Below are positions 45,208 to 53,577 of a DNA stretch of 64,000 nucleotides, in pieces. The position numbers and the translations under genes are program-made. Under the pieces are notes generated by a model. The model had not been told where the DNA came from, made no database searches, and saw only the letters and a program-made list of their open reading frames with translations. The stretch is from Niameybacter massiliensis (GTDB lineage Bacteria; Bacillota; Clostridia; Lachnospirales; Cellulosilyticaceae), in contig NZ_LN875035.1 in assembly GCF_001282685.1 (NCBI RefSeq), positions 2,980,411-3,044,410 of the forward strand, given 5' to 3'. Numbering within the stretch: the stretch's first letter is position 1; the number at the start of each line of letters is the position of its first letter.

Positions 45208-45666
45208 TTATAAAAATACGTCTAACTTCTGTTTACTCAATTGGTCTAATGTATTGAAATCACTAATGCGATATTTATTTCCTTCTACATCTGTAATACT
45301 TAAAATCTTATTTTTAATTAAACGGATATTACTTACAAAGTCTGCAATACATACTTCTTTTTTTCCTGCTGTTGTATCAAGGTCTACATATAAGAAGCCC
45401 ATCTTTTCTTTTACTTGATTTACTTTTGTGATTTCTGGCATGTAGTATTTGTAACTTAAGTAGTCTAAAAGCAAAGTACGTTCTTCTTCTCTTAAGTCAT
45501 TGAGATCCTTTAAAATTGTAATTTCTTTATTCTCTTGATCTAACAATGCAATATATTTTTTCTCATATTGATAAGGAAACAGTCTTACAACATTGACTTT
45601 TTCATAAGTTTCCCCATCTTTTATAACCTTCAAAAATCCACTTGGCATCTTTTCTATTTGAATCAT
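45208..45666 (-). CDS. DUF1854 protein
   Basis: 152 residues, no membrane segment or signal peptide. The DUF1854 pattern is visible: VNVVRLFPYQYEKKYIALLD at ~23-42, ILKDLNDLREEERTLLLDYL at ~51-70, then a short helix and a beta-rich second half (MGFLYVDLDTTAGKKEV, GNKYRISDF). Its ATG overlaps the TGA of the upstream ABC gene (ATGA), and the next ABC gene starts 27 nt after its stop, so the three are one translational unit. The protein has no known biochemical role. By position and constant company it is probably a cytoplasmic subunit or regulator of the ABC pair, perhaps contacting their extra N-terminal domains. Confidence 0.88.
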   Translation of the reverse strand: MIQIEKMPSGFLKVIKDGETYEKVNVVRLFPYQYEKKYIALLDQENKEITILKDLNDLREEERTLLLDYLSYKYYMPEITKVNQVKEKMGFLYVDLDTTAGKKEVCIADFVSNIRLIKNKILSITDVEGNKYRISDFNTLDQLSKQKLDVFL

Positions 45667-47915
45667 ACGCTTATCTGTCCTTCTTCCATAAATTTGATTG
45701 CTTCTGCTTGAAGCTGGTATAAGTCATAATATTTACCTTTTTGTTCAATGAGTTCCTCATGTGTACCTTGTTCTAGAAGCTTCCCATCTTCTATAACTGC
45801 CAGTTGGTCTGCATCTCTTAAGGTTGAAAGTCTATGTGCAATGGCAATAATTGTACAGCCTTCTTTTAATTCATCAATTGCTTCTTGAATCTTTCTCTCT
45901 GTTTGCGTATCCATAGCTGAAGTCGCTTCATCTAAAATAAGTAGTGAAGGCTTCTGCAAGATTGCCCGGGCAATGGATAAACGTTGTCTTTCTCCACCAG
46001 ATAATCCAACACCTCCTGCCCCAATAATGGTGTCATACGCATCTGGAAGCTTAATAATAAATTCATGAGCATAAGCTGCCTTAGCCGCTTCAATAACTTG
46101 ATCCATAGTTGAATCTGGATTTGCATAACGGATATTATCTGCTATAGTTCCTACAAATAAATAGGTTTCTTGAGAAACAATACCTACATGTTTTCTTAAA
46201 TCATGATTTTTAATCTCTTTAACATTTACACCATCTATTAAGATTTCACCATTTGTTGGATCGTAAAGACGTGAAATGAGATGGATAATAGTTGATTTAC
46301 CAGCACCGGTCTTTCCTACAATCCCAAACATTTGACCTGCTTTTACACGAAGTGAAATATCTTTAATAATAGGACGACCTACTTCATACTCAAAACTTAC
46401 TTCTTTAAGCTCTACGGATTCACGAATTTCTTCTAAAGGTACAGGATGTTCACTCTCTGTCACAGTTGGTACTGTATCAATAATCTCAAACATTCTAGAT
46501 GCTGCATCCATACAGTTAGACCATCTATTCCCAATATTTGCAAAGAACATGACTGAGCTTTCAATCATCCCTGTATAGGAAAAGAGTATGTATAAGCTAC
46601 CTAATGTTAAACTTCCAAAAATAATTGAAAATGCACCAATAGCTAATACTGCTACATTTGAAAATCTATAAATTAAACGTACCTTAGGCATCATATAAGC
46701 TGTGCGATCCCCTATTTGATAGCTTACATGATAAAACTCTTTATTCTTTTCATCATATCTTCTTACTTCTTCATGTTCCTTAGCAAAGGCTTTGACTACA
46801 CGTTGCCCATTTAAGGATTCACTTACAACGGCTTGTGTTCCCTTAACAGCACGGTGTCTTCTGCGCCATAATTTTCTTTGTTTTTTTCTAAAGTTCTTTA
46901 GAATCATTGTAATCAAAATAACTGATCCAAACATAACAAGGGTAATCTCTACACTAATCCATAGCATAATACCAAGAAGCCCTACTATGGTTACAAAGCT
47001 TACAATCCCATAAGGCAATACATCTACGAAAAACCAATAAATGTTCATGGCATCATTTTCAACTCTTGTCATAAGAGACCCTGTTTGTTTACTAGAAAAG
47101 AATGCTACAGGCAATGTTTGCAACTTAGAAAAAATCTCTACTTTAATATCTCTTGTAATCTTTGGTGTAATATGTGCTAAAATGAGCCCATATACCATGG
47201 ATAAAATAACACCAATCAATTTAACTAGTGCAATTAAGATAACAATCAATGTTACCTTTCCATACCAGCCTCCACCTTCTGTAAGTACCTCATCATATAA
47301 AAGGCGTGTACTAAAGTATGGTGCAATTAAGTTAAAGATAGTACTCAATGTAATCATAACCATAACAGTTATAAATTCTTTTTTGTAGTTAAGGTACTTT
47401 TTAAGTAACCTTTTAAAAGTTGTTTGCTTATCCATACAATTCGGACATACTTTACGCTCTTGATTTGGGTATCTTGTATGGCATAATGGACAGTGCGTTT
47501 GTATCTCTTCAAGTAACGTATCATCAATTGTTTCTTTATTTTTTGTTTTTAATAAGCGTTCTTTAAACTTGTCAAAGACGTCACTCATCCCTAGTGAGAA
47601 TCTTACAAGAGGTCTTTCCCCCTCTTTTGTAGTCATAAGCAAAATAGCTGTTGTACTATAGCGATAAATACTTAAATCTTCTATTTTGTCTAATGGTATT
47701 TCTTCATAAGATTCCACTTCAAATTGTTCTACATCTATCTTTTCATAACCCTTTAAGATATACAGCTGATCTTTGTCAAAAGTAAGATGTACATCTATAT
47801 AACAACCTTCTTCATCTAAGTCTGCCTTAGCACAGTAAAGTAAGCCCTCTTCCTTAACCCCTCTTTTTACAAAGGCTTCTTCTACATACCACGGCATGTC
47901 ATAAAAATATTTCAA
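45663..47915 (-). CDS. ABC half-transporter with PH-like N-terminal domain and zinc ribbon (DUF1854-associated)
   Basis: About 750 residues if translation starts at the TTG at 47915 (7 nt after AAGGGGG, just past the GH88 stop). An ATG further upstream lies inside the GH88 gene, and an ATG at 47897 has no ribosome-binding site. Residues ~1-135 form a beta-rich domain (YIDVHLTFDKDQLYILKGYE, SIYRYSTTAILLMTT). A zinc ribbon CPLCHTRYPNQERKVCPNC is at ~144-162. Six transmembrane helices follow, then an ATPase with Walker A GKTGAGKST, signature LSGGERQRLSIARA and Walker B LLILDEATSAMD. It is the likely partner of the ABC protein at 43003. Both ATPase sites look active. Confidence 0.85.
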   Translation of the reverse strand: MKYFYDMPWYVEEAFVKRGVKEEGLLYCAKADLDEEGCYIDVHLTFDKDQLYILKGYEKIDVEQFEVESYEEIPLDKIEDLSIYRYSTTAILLMTTKEGERPLVRFSLGMSDVFDKFKERLLKTKNKETIDDTLLEEIQTHCPLCHTRYPNQERKVCPNCMDKQTTFKRLLKKYLNYKKEFITVMVMITLSTIFNLIAPYFSTRLLYDEVLTEGGGWYGKVTLIVILIALVKLIGVILSMVYGLILAHITPKITRDIKVEIFSKLQTLPVAFFSSKQTGSLMTRVENDAMNIYWFFVDVLPYGIVSFVTIVGLLGIMLWISVEITLVMFGSVILITMILKNFRKKQRKLWRRRHRAVKGTQAVVSESLNGQRVVKAFAKEHEEVRRYDEKNKEFYHVSYQIGDRTAYMMPKVRLIYRFSNVAVLAIGAFSIIFGSLTLGSLYILFSYTGMIESSVMFFANIGNRWSNCMDAASRMFEIIDTVPTVTESEHPVPLEEIRESVELKEVSFEYEVGRPIIKDISLRVKAGQMFGIVGKTGAGKSTIIHLISRLYDPTNGEILIDGVNVKEIKNHDLRKHVGIVSQETYLFVGTIADNIRYANPDSTMDQVIEAAKAAYAHEFIIKLPDAYDTIIGAGGVGLSGGERQRLSIARAILQKPSLLILDEATSAMDTQTERKIQEAIDELKEGCTIIAIAHRLSTLRDADQLAVIEDGKLLEQGTHEELIEQKGKYYDLYQLQAEAIKFMEEGQISV

Positions 47916-47929
47916 AGTCTTGCCCCCTT

Positions 47930-49090
47930 CTACCAATACGACTTCCAGTCTTTTAATAGTCTTACTATAGCTTCTACATAATAGTAATCTCCCCATACAT
48001 TACACTCATCTACACCATTATCTTGTACCGTATTATAAGGAGATTGTTTTGCATAAGTTCCATGCAAAAGTTGCCCGTTAGAAATCTTAGTATCTTTTAC
48101 TGAATAATTATCGATTAAAGATTTCAAGATTTTCTTTGCAATGGATTGATAATAAAGTGCTGCTTCTGGTTCTAGATACTTGCTCATTTCTAGCATACCG
48201 CATACAGCAATTGCTGCTGAAGATGAGTCTCTTGGCTCATTACTGCCATCTGTAAAGTCAAAATCCCAGTAAGGCACTAAATCTTCTGGCAAGTGTTCAA
48301 TAAAGAAATCTGTTACCTTTCTAAAAAGTTCGATATAACTTTCATCTTTTATGTATTTGTAGCTTAGAGCTAGGCCATAAACGCCCCATGCTTGCCCTCT
48401 TGCCCAAGCTGATCCATTTCTATAGCCTTGCGCTGTAACCCCTTTTACGCCATCCCCTGTTTCAGGATCAAAGTAGTAGGTATGATAAGTTGAATGATCT
48501 TCTCTTACAATATGTTTAAGACAAGTTTGAATATGTTTTCTGGCAATCTCTTCATACTTTTTGTCTTCTGTTACCTCTGTTGCCCAATATAACAATGGCA
48601 AGTTAAGTAGACAATCAATAATGAGCCTGTAGTTATCTGGTGCACCAAGTGTTCCCCAAGCCTGAATGAATTCCCCTTTTTCATGGAATCTACTTATTAA
48701 ATTATCTGCTGCAAGAAGCGCTGCCTGCTTTCCCTCTTCTGATCCCACTAACTTATAGGCTGCTACACAAGATAAAGAATATAAAAATCCCATATCGTGG
48801 TGATCTACACCTATACGTTTTTCTATTCTCTCAAGAAAACTTTCCACATGCTGAAGTGCTAAAACCTTAAATTTCTCTTCACCTGTCATTTCATAAGCTA
48901 ACCAAAGTTCCCCGGTATAAAAACCTTCAGTCCAATCATAATTTCCTCCTCCTTCATAAAATCCATTATGACTTACACATTTTTTGAATTGTTTCCCTAG
49001 GCTACTCATAGCATTTTCCGTCTGTTTAATGCAGTGTGTAAGTGCTACTTGTAGTTCCATTTGTGAAACTTCCAAACTGTTTACTCCCAT
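47930..49090 (-). CDS. GH88 unsaturated glucuronyl hydrolase
   Basis: 386 residues, an (alpha/alpha)6 barrel. The two catalytic-pocket Asp residues are in VDHHDMGFLYSL (D99) and YRLIIDCLLNLPLL (D159), 60 apart as in Bacillus UGL (D88/D149). Other motifs are YDWTEGFYTGELWLAYE and GSAWARGQAWGVYGLA. The enzyme hydrates the 4,5-double bond of the uronyl residue left by polysaccharide lyases, so it directly continues the reaction of the heparinase-type lyase in this operon. Cytoplasmic, no signal peptide. Start after GGGAGAAAGTAAAG. It is the first gene of the eight-gene leftward operon and is divergent from the GH35 operon. Confidence 0.95.
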   Translation of the reverse strand: MGVNSLEVSQMELQVALTHCIKQTENAMSSLGKQFKKCVSHNGFYEGGGNYDWTEGFYTGELWLAYEMTGEEKFKVLALQHVESFLERIEKRIGVDHHDMGFLYSLSCVAAYKLVGSEEGKQAALLAADNLISRFHEKGEFIQAWGTLGAPDNYRLIIDCLLNLPLLYWATEVTEDKKYEEIARKHIQTCLKHIVREDHSTYHTYYFDPETGDGVKGVTAQGYRNGSAWARGQAWGVYGLALSYKYIKDESYIELFRKVTDFFIEHLPEDLVPYWDFDFTDGSNEPRDSSSAAIAVCGMLEMSKYLEPEAALYYQSIAKKILKSLIDNYSVKDTKISNGQLLHGTYAKQSPYNTVQDNGVDECNVWGDYYYVEAIVRLLKDWKSYW

Positions 49091-49323
49091 CTTTACTTTC
49101 TCCCATCTGTGTTTTTAGTATTTTTTTACTGTCATCATCTATGTAGGTCTACCATGTTGTTATAAAAATTTCACAAAAATAATTGTAAAATAAAATTTAC
49201 AATGTACTTTTGTTTATATTATACTATAATTAACTAAAAAACATCTAGTTAAAGTTATTTTTTATGCAGTAAAAATCACTTAACTTTTTACTAATTTAAC
49301 TTGACACACAGAAAGGATTACTT
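49091..49323. promoter_or_regulatory. Divergent control region with two palindromes
   Basis: This 233-bp gap separates the glycosaminoglycan-type operon from the GH35-GH95-GH110 operon. It contains a perfect palindrome ATTGTAAA-N6-TTTACAAT at 49182-49203 and a second one, AGTAAAAA-N9-TTTTTACT, at 49268-49292, which lies between a TATAAT-like word (49225-49230) and the GH35 start. Both look like operators. The regulator is not known, and no regulator gene adjoins. Confidence 0.55.
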
Positions 49324-51048
49324 ATGCTATCATTAACAAACCAAGAACAACCTATTATCAGTGGTGCCATACACTACTTTAGATTACTCAAATCTGATTA
49401 CAAAGACCGTTTACTCAAACTCAAAGCTTGCGGTTTTAACGCTGTGGAAACTTATATTCCTTGGAATCTTCACGAACCTAATAAAGGGGAATTTGTATTT
49501 GATGGTCACTTTGATCTTGAATACTTTTTAGAACTTGCAAATGAACTTGAAATTGCAGTTATTTTACGTCCAGGTCCATATATTTGTTCTGAATGGGACT
49601 TTGGTGGGCTTCCTGCTTGGTTACTCCAAGATCGTAATATGGTACTTCGCTGCTACGATGAGATGTATTTAAAACATGTAGACGATTGGTTTGATGAACT
49701 TATCCCTCGTATTGCACGCTTCCAATCTACAAGAGGTGGCTCAGTAATCGCTGTTCAAGTTGAAAATGAATATGGTAGTTATGGAGACGACAAAAAGTAT
49801 CTGAACCATATTAAAGAAGGACTTATCAATCGCGGTATTGATGTACTTCTGTTCACTTCTGATGGTGGCCCTGACCATATGCTTACAGGTGGTACGCTTC
49901 CTGATGTATTTAAAACAGTTAACTTCGGTTCTGGTGCTGACTGGAACTTCTCTCAACTTAAGAACCGTCAGCCTGACCTTCCTGTAACTTGTATGGAATT
50001 TTGGGATGGTTGGTTTGATCACTGGGGTAAGGAACATCATACACGCCCAAGTCATGAGGTTGTAGAAGTTTTAGAAGATATGATTAAGCACCAAGCGCAT
50101 ATTAACTTCTATATGTTCCATGGTGGTACTAACTTTGGTTTCTATAATGGGGCAAACTACTATGACAATGATGGTGGTTACTTACCTACTGCAACAAGCT
50201 ATGATTACTGCGCGCTTCTTACAGAAGCTGGTGATATTACAGAAACTTATCTTAAAGTACGTGAATGCCTTGAAAAACACTTCGGCAAAATTCCATATGA
50301 AGTGCCTGCTAATACAACTAAGAAAGCTTATGGTAAAGTTCAATTTGAAAAACAAGCGCTACTTTTCGATAACTTAGATCATTTAGCTACAAAACATGAA
50401 TCTGCCAATGCACGCAACATGGAACATTGGGGACAAGACTATGGCTATATCCTTTACCGCAAACATGTAGAAGGTCCTCGTCAAGAATTACATATTGGAT
50501 TATTAGAAGTAAGAGACCGTGCTCAAATCTTTGTAGATCATAAAGAACTTGGTATCTATATGAGAGGAGAAAAACAAAACTTATCCTTCCCTATTCCTAA
50601 AGATGGTGTACAACTTGATGTGCTTGTAGAAAACTTAGGACGCGTTAATTATGGTCCTAAACTTAAAGATTATAAAGGGGTTTCTGAAGGGATTACTCTA
50701 GGCGGTTGCTTTACTTTCGGATACGACGTTTACAACTTAGATATGAAAGACTTATCAAATGTAGCATTTAAAGAAGGTATTTCTGAAACTGATAAACCAT
50801 GTTTCTATCAAGCTACACTTATGGTAGATGAAGTGGCTGATACTTTCCTTAAATTTGAAAACTTAACAAAAGGCTTTGTAGTTATTAATGGATTCAATAT
50901 TGGTCGTTACTGGAATATAGGACCACAAGAAACATTATTTGTACCAAGTGGCTTACTTAAAGAAGGTGCAAATGAAATTGTTATCTTTGAACAACATGGT
51001 ACTAAAGAACCAAGTATCGAATTTATCGATCATGCTATCCTTGGATAA
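49324..51048 (+). CDS. GH35 beta-galactosidase
   Basis: 574 residues, near the usual length for compact bacterial GH35. Barrel motifs: GAIHYFRLLKSDYKDRLLKL, AVETYIPWNLHEP and RPGPYICSEWDFGGLPAWLL. The acid/base is Glu149 in VQVENEYGSYG and the nucleophile Glu225 in TCMEFWDGWFDHWG. Two jelly-roll domains follow (~385-570), ending with FVVINGFNIGRYWNIGPQ. No signal peptide. The enzyme releases beta-linked galactose, here probably the Gal-beta-1,3/1,4 cores exposed by GH95 and GH110, whose genes follow in the same operon. Start after AGAAAGGATTACTT. Confidence 0.95.
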   Translation: MLSLTNQEQPIISGAIHYFRLLKSDYKDRLLKLKACGFNAVETYIPWNLHEPNKGEFVFDGHFDLEYFLELANELEIAVILRPGPYICSEWDFGGLPAWLLQDRNMVLRCYDEMYLKHVDDWFDELIPRIARFQSTRGGSVIAVQVENEYGSYGDDKKYLNHIKEGLINRGIDVLLFTSDGGPDHMLTGGTLPDVFKTVNFGSGADWNFSQLKNRQPDLPVTCMEFWDGWFDHWGKEHHTRPSHEVVEVLEDMIKHQAHINFYMFHGGTNFGFYNGANYYDNDGGYLPTATSYDYCALLTEAGDITETYLKVRECLEKHFGKIPYEVPANTTKKAYGKVQFEKQALLFDNLDHLATKHESANARNMEHWGQDYGYILYRKHVEGPRQELHIGLLEVRDRAQIFVDHKELGIYMRGEKQNLSFPIPKDGVQLDVLVENLGRVNYGPKLKDYKGVSEGITLGGCFTFGYDVYNLDMKDLSNVAFKEGISETDKPCFYQATLMVDEVADTFLKFENLTKGFVVINGFNIGRYWNIGPQETLFVPSGLLKEGANEIVIFEQHGTKEPSIEFIDHAILG

Positions 51049-51109
51049 TCTCTAAATAGCTATTCTTCACTCCTTAAATGATTTTGAAACATTTAGGCTT
51101 AAAGGTAAC

Positions 51110-51144
51110 TTTAGGGTATAAGATTCTATATCTTATACCCTAAA
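51110..51144 (+). repeat. 15-bp inverted repeat between GH35 and GH95
   Basis: TTTAGGGTATAAGAT (51110-51124) and its exact complement (51130-51144) form a stem with a 5-nt loop. No T-run follows, so it is not a typical terminator. It may be an mRNA-stabilising stem or an operator within the 154-bp gap. Confidence 0.65.
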
Positions 51145-51202
51145 AACTTACGAAACGTTCTATTTTTATATTTTATTATACTTCTTAAAGGGGTCATAAC
51201 AG

Positions 51203-53551
51203 ATGAACACACTTAAACTTTGGTACAAACAACCTTCTCCTATATGGACCCATTCACTTCCTCTCGGGAATGGGCATTTAGGTGCTATGGTAGACGGTGG
51301 TATTTATAAAACACGTTTTCAACTTAATGACGATACACTTTGGTCAGGCTACCCTCGTGATCTTCATCTTGTCAATGATGCAACTGCTTATGAACAAGCT
51401 AAAGAAGCAACTTTAAACCAAGACTATCAAGAAGCTGAAAAAATCTTAGAAGACAAGTTACTTGGAGGTTGGACAGAGGCCTATCTACCTCTTGGTGAAC
51501 TTAGCCTATCTTTTCCTTTTGATCCAGCTCTTGAGATAACAAACTATACACGTACGTTAGATTTAGAAACAGCTTGTCATACTACCCAGTACACTATTGG
51601 TAATACTACAATCTGCCAAGAATCTTTTATTAGTGCACCTCACGATGCACTCTATATTCATTTAACAAGTAGTACTAAAGGTTTTTTATCTACAACAATC
51701 AACCTTACTAGTCCATTAAATGCTACAACTCAAGTCAAAAACGATGGCATTGAATTAGATGGCATTGCTCCATCTCACGTAGAACCAAACTATGTACATT
51801 GCCTACCTGAAGAAGGCGTTCTTTACTTTGATGAACCTGAGAGAAAAGGTATGCGCTTTGGTACTACCCTCAAAGTACTTACTGAAGATGGTGTGTGTTC
51901 TTACAACAATGATGGGATAGTCGTTGAAAATGCTACAACCATTACTATCGTGCTCAGTGCTAAAACAAGCTTTAATGGTGCATTTAAACACCCTTATCTA
52001 GAAGGCATGGACTACAAAGCTTATCTTGACAATACATTAGCACAAGCTACTGCTATTGACTTTGCTACTGCAAAAGCTTTACACATTGCCGATTATACAA
52101 ATTACTTTAACCGTGTAACATTAGAACTTCCTACAAATGAGCAAGAGGCACTTCCTACAGATGAGCGTCTTAAAGCTTTCACCCAGGATCAATCTGATAC
52201 TGGTCTTGCTTCTTTACTCTTCCACTATGGACGTTATTTACTCATTTCCAGTTCTAGACCTGGCACCCAAGCCGCCAACCTTCAAGGTATATGGAATGAG
52301 GAACTACGTGCACCATGGAGTTCTAACTATACAGTCAATATAAATACTGAAATGAATTACTGGCCAAGTGAAGTATGTAACCTCTCAGAACTTCATACAC
52401 CTCTCTTTGACTTAATTCATGACATTAGTATCAAAGGACAAGAAACAGCTAAAAAATACTACAATGCTTCTGGTTTTGTAGCCCATCACAATATTGACCT
52501 TTGGCGACAAACAACACCTGTAGGCAATCACGGTGCTGGTAGTGCTGTTTATGGCTATTGGAACTTAGGAAGTGGTTGGTTAAGTACACATCTTTACCAA
52601 CACTATCTCTATACATTAGATCAAAATTTCTTAAAAGAAATTTATCCAATTTTAAAAGGTGCAGCTTGGTTCTATAGTGATTTACTCGTTCAAGATTCCA
52701 AGGGGCACTACTTCTTACCAATGTCTACGTCACCAGAAAACTGCTTTAACCATAATGGCCAGTCTTTAAGTGTATGTGAAACAACAACTATGACTACTGC
52801 TATCGTTAAAGAAACCTTCAAAAACTTTTTAGACGCTATGGTAATCCTTGGTCTTGATGATGCCCTTCAAGCTACATTATCCACTCAGCTCACCAGTTTC
52901 CTTCCTTACAAAATAAGTGAACGTGGTACCCTTACTGAATGGTCACATGATTTTGCTGAGACAGACCAAACACATCGTCATGTATCACACCTTTATCCAT
53001 TATTCCCTGGTGAGGAATTTAGCTTTAAAGCAACACCTGAACTTGTAGAAGCAAGTAAACAAAGCCTTCTTGTTCGTGGTGATGATGGTACGGGGTGGAG
53101 CTTAGGTTGGAAAATTAACCTTTGGGCTAAACTACGTGATGGTAATCATGCACTCAAACTTGTAGAACGTCAACTTCGCTTAGTAGATAATACTTCAACC
53201 GAAATGTATCACGGTGGTGGTACTTATACCAACCTCTTCGATGCCCATCCACCATTCCAGATAGATGGTAACTTTGGTGTAACCTCTGGTATTTGTCATA
53301 TGTTGGCTGAGAGTCATATAGGAGAAGTTTATCTTCTACCTGCTCTACCGGACAAATGGCATACAGGCAAAGTAACAGGCATTAAAATTAAAGGTAATAT
53401 TACATTAAATATGAATTGGAAAGACGGACAGCTTTTAGAAACGACTTTTGTTTCTCCTATTTCTCAAACACTAACCGTACATTACAATGGCCGTACAACT
53501 TCCATTCATCTATTAGCAAACCAGCCTTATTCTTTTATAAAACTAAGATAA
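51203..53551 (+). CDS. GH95 alpha-L-fucosidase (alpha-1,2 type)
   Basis: 782 residues with the complete GH95 plan: N-terminal beta domain (LWYKQPSPIWTHSLPLGNGH, FQLNDDTLWSGYPRD), linker, (alpha/alpha)6 barrel with NINTEMNYWPSEVCNL (the Asn pair that assists the water), HVSHLYPLFPGEEF and DDGTGWSLGWKINLWAKL, then a C-terminal beta domain. Inverting enzymes of this family remove alpha-1,2-fucose from H-antigen and 2'-fucosyllactose; some members act on alpha-1,2-galactose instead. No signal peptide. Middle gene of the GH35-GH95-GH110 operon, start after AAAGGGG. Confidence 0.95.
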   Translation: MNTLKLWYKQPSPIWTHSLPLGNGHLGAMVDGGIYKTRFQLNDDTLWSGYPRDLHLVNDATAYEQAKEATLNQDYQEAEKILEDKLLGGWTEAYLPLGELSLSFPFDPALEITNYTRTLDLETACHTTQYTIGNTTICQESFISAPHDALYIHLTSSTKGFLSTTINLTSPLNATTQVKNDGIELDGIAPSHVEPNYVHCLPEEGVLYFDEPERKGMRFGTTLKVLTEDGVCSYNNDGIVVENATTITIVLSAKTSFNGAFKHPYLEGMDYKAYLDNTLAQATAIDFATAKALHIADYTNYFNRVTLELPTNEQEALPTDERLKAFTQDQSDTGLASLLFHYGRYLLISSSRPGTQAANLQGIWNEELRAPWSSNYTVNINTEMNYWPSEVCNLSELHTPLFDLIHDISIKGQETAKKYYNASGFVAHHNIDLWRQTTPVGNHGAGSAVYGYWNLGSGWLSTHLYQHYLYTLDQNFLKEIYPILKGAAWFYSDLLVQDSKGHYFLPMSTSPENCFNHNGQSLSVCETTTMTTAIVKETFKNFLDAMVILGLDDALQATLSTQLTSFLPYKISERGTLTEWSHDFAETDQTHRHVSHLYPLFPGEEFSFKATPELVEASKQSLLVRGDDGTGWSLGWKINLWAKLRDGNHALKLVERQLRLVDNTSTEMYHGGGTYTNLFDAHPPFQIDGNFGVTSGICHMLAESHIGEVYLLPALPDKWHTGKVTGIKIKGNITLNMNWKDGQLLETTFVSPISQTLTVHYNGRTTSIHLLANQPYSFIKLR

Positions 53552-53577
53552 TTCTATATTCCTTAAGGAGCATTACT

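Noticed and set aside
43003-47915. Cyanophycin export system
   Set aside because: No cyanophycin synthetase, cyanophycinase or isoaspartyl dipeptidase gene is in the window; the neighbours are glycosaminoglycan-type enzymes.
47916-47996. Upstream ATG start for the first zinc-ribbon ABC protein
   Set aside because: It would overlap GH88 by 67 nt without a ribosome-binding site; the TTG at 47915 has AAGGGGG at good distance.
53416-53577. N-terminal extension of the GH110 protein
   Set aside because: The extra residues overlap the GH95 gene in another frame; the ATG at 53578 has a proper ribosome-binding site and gives the normal family start.
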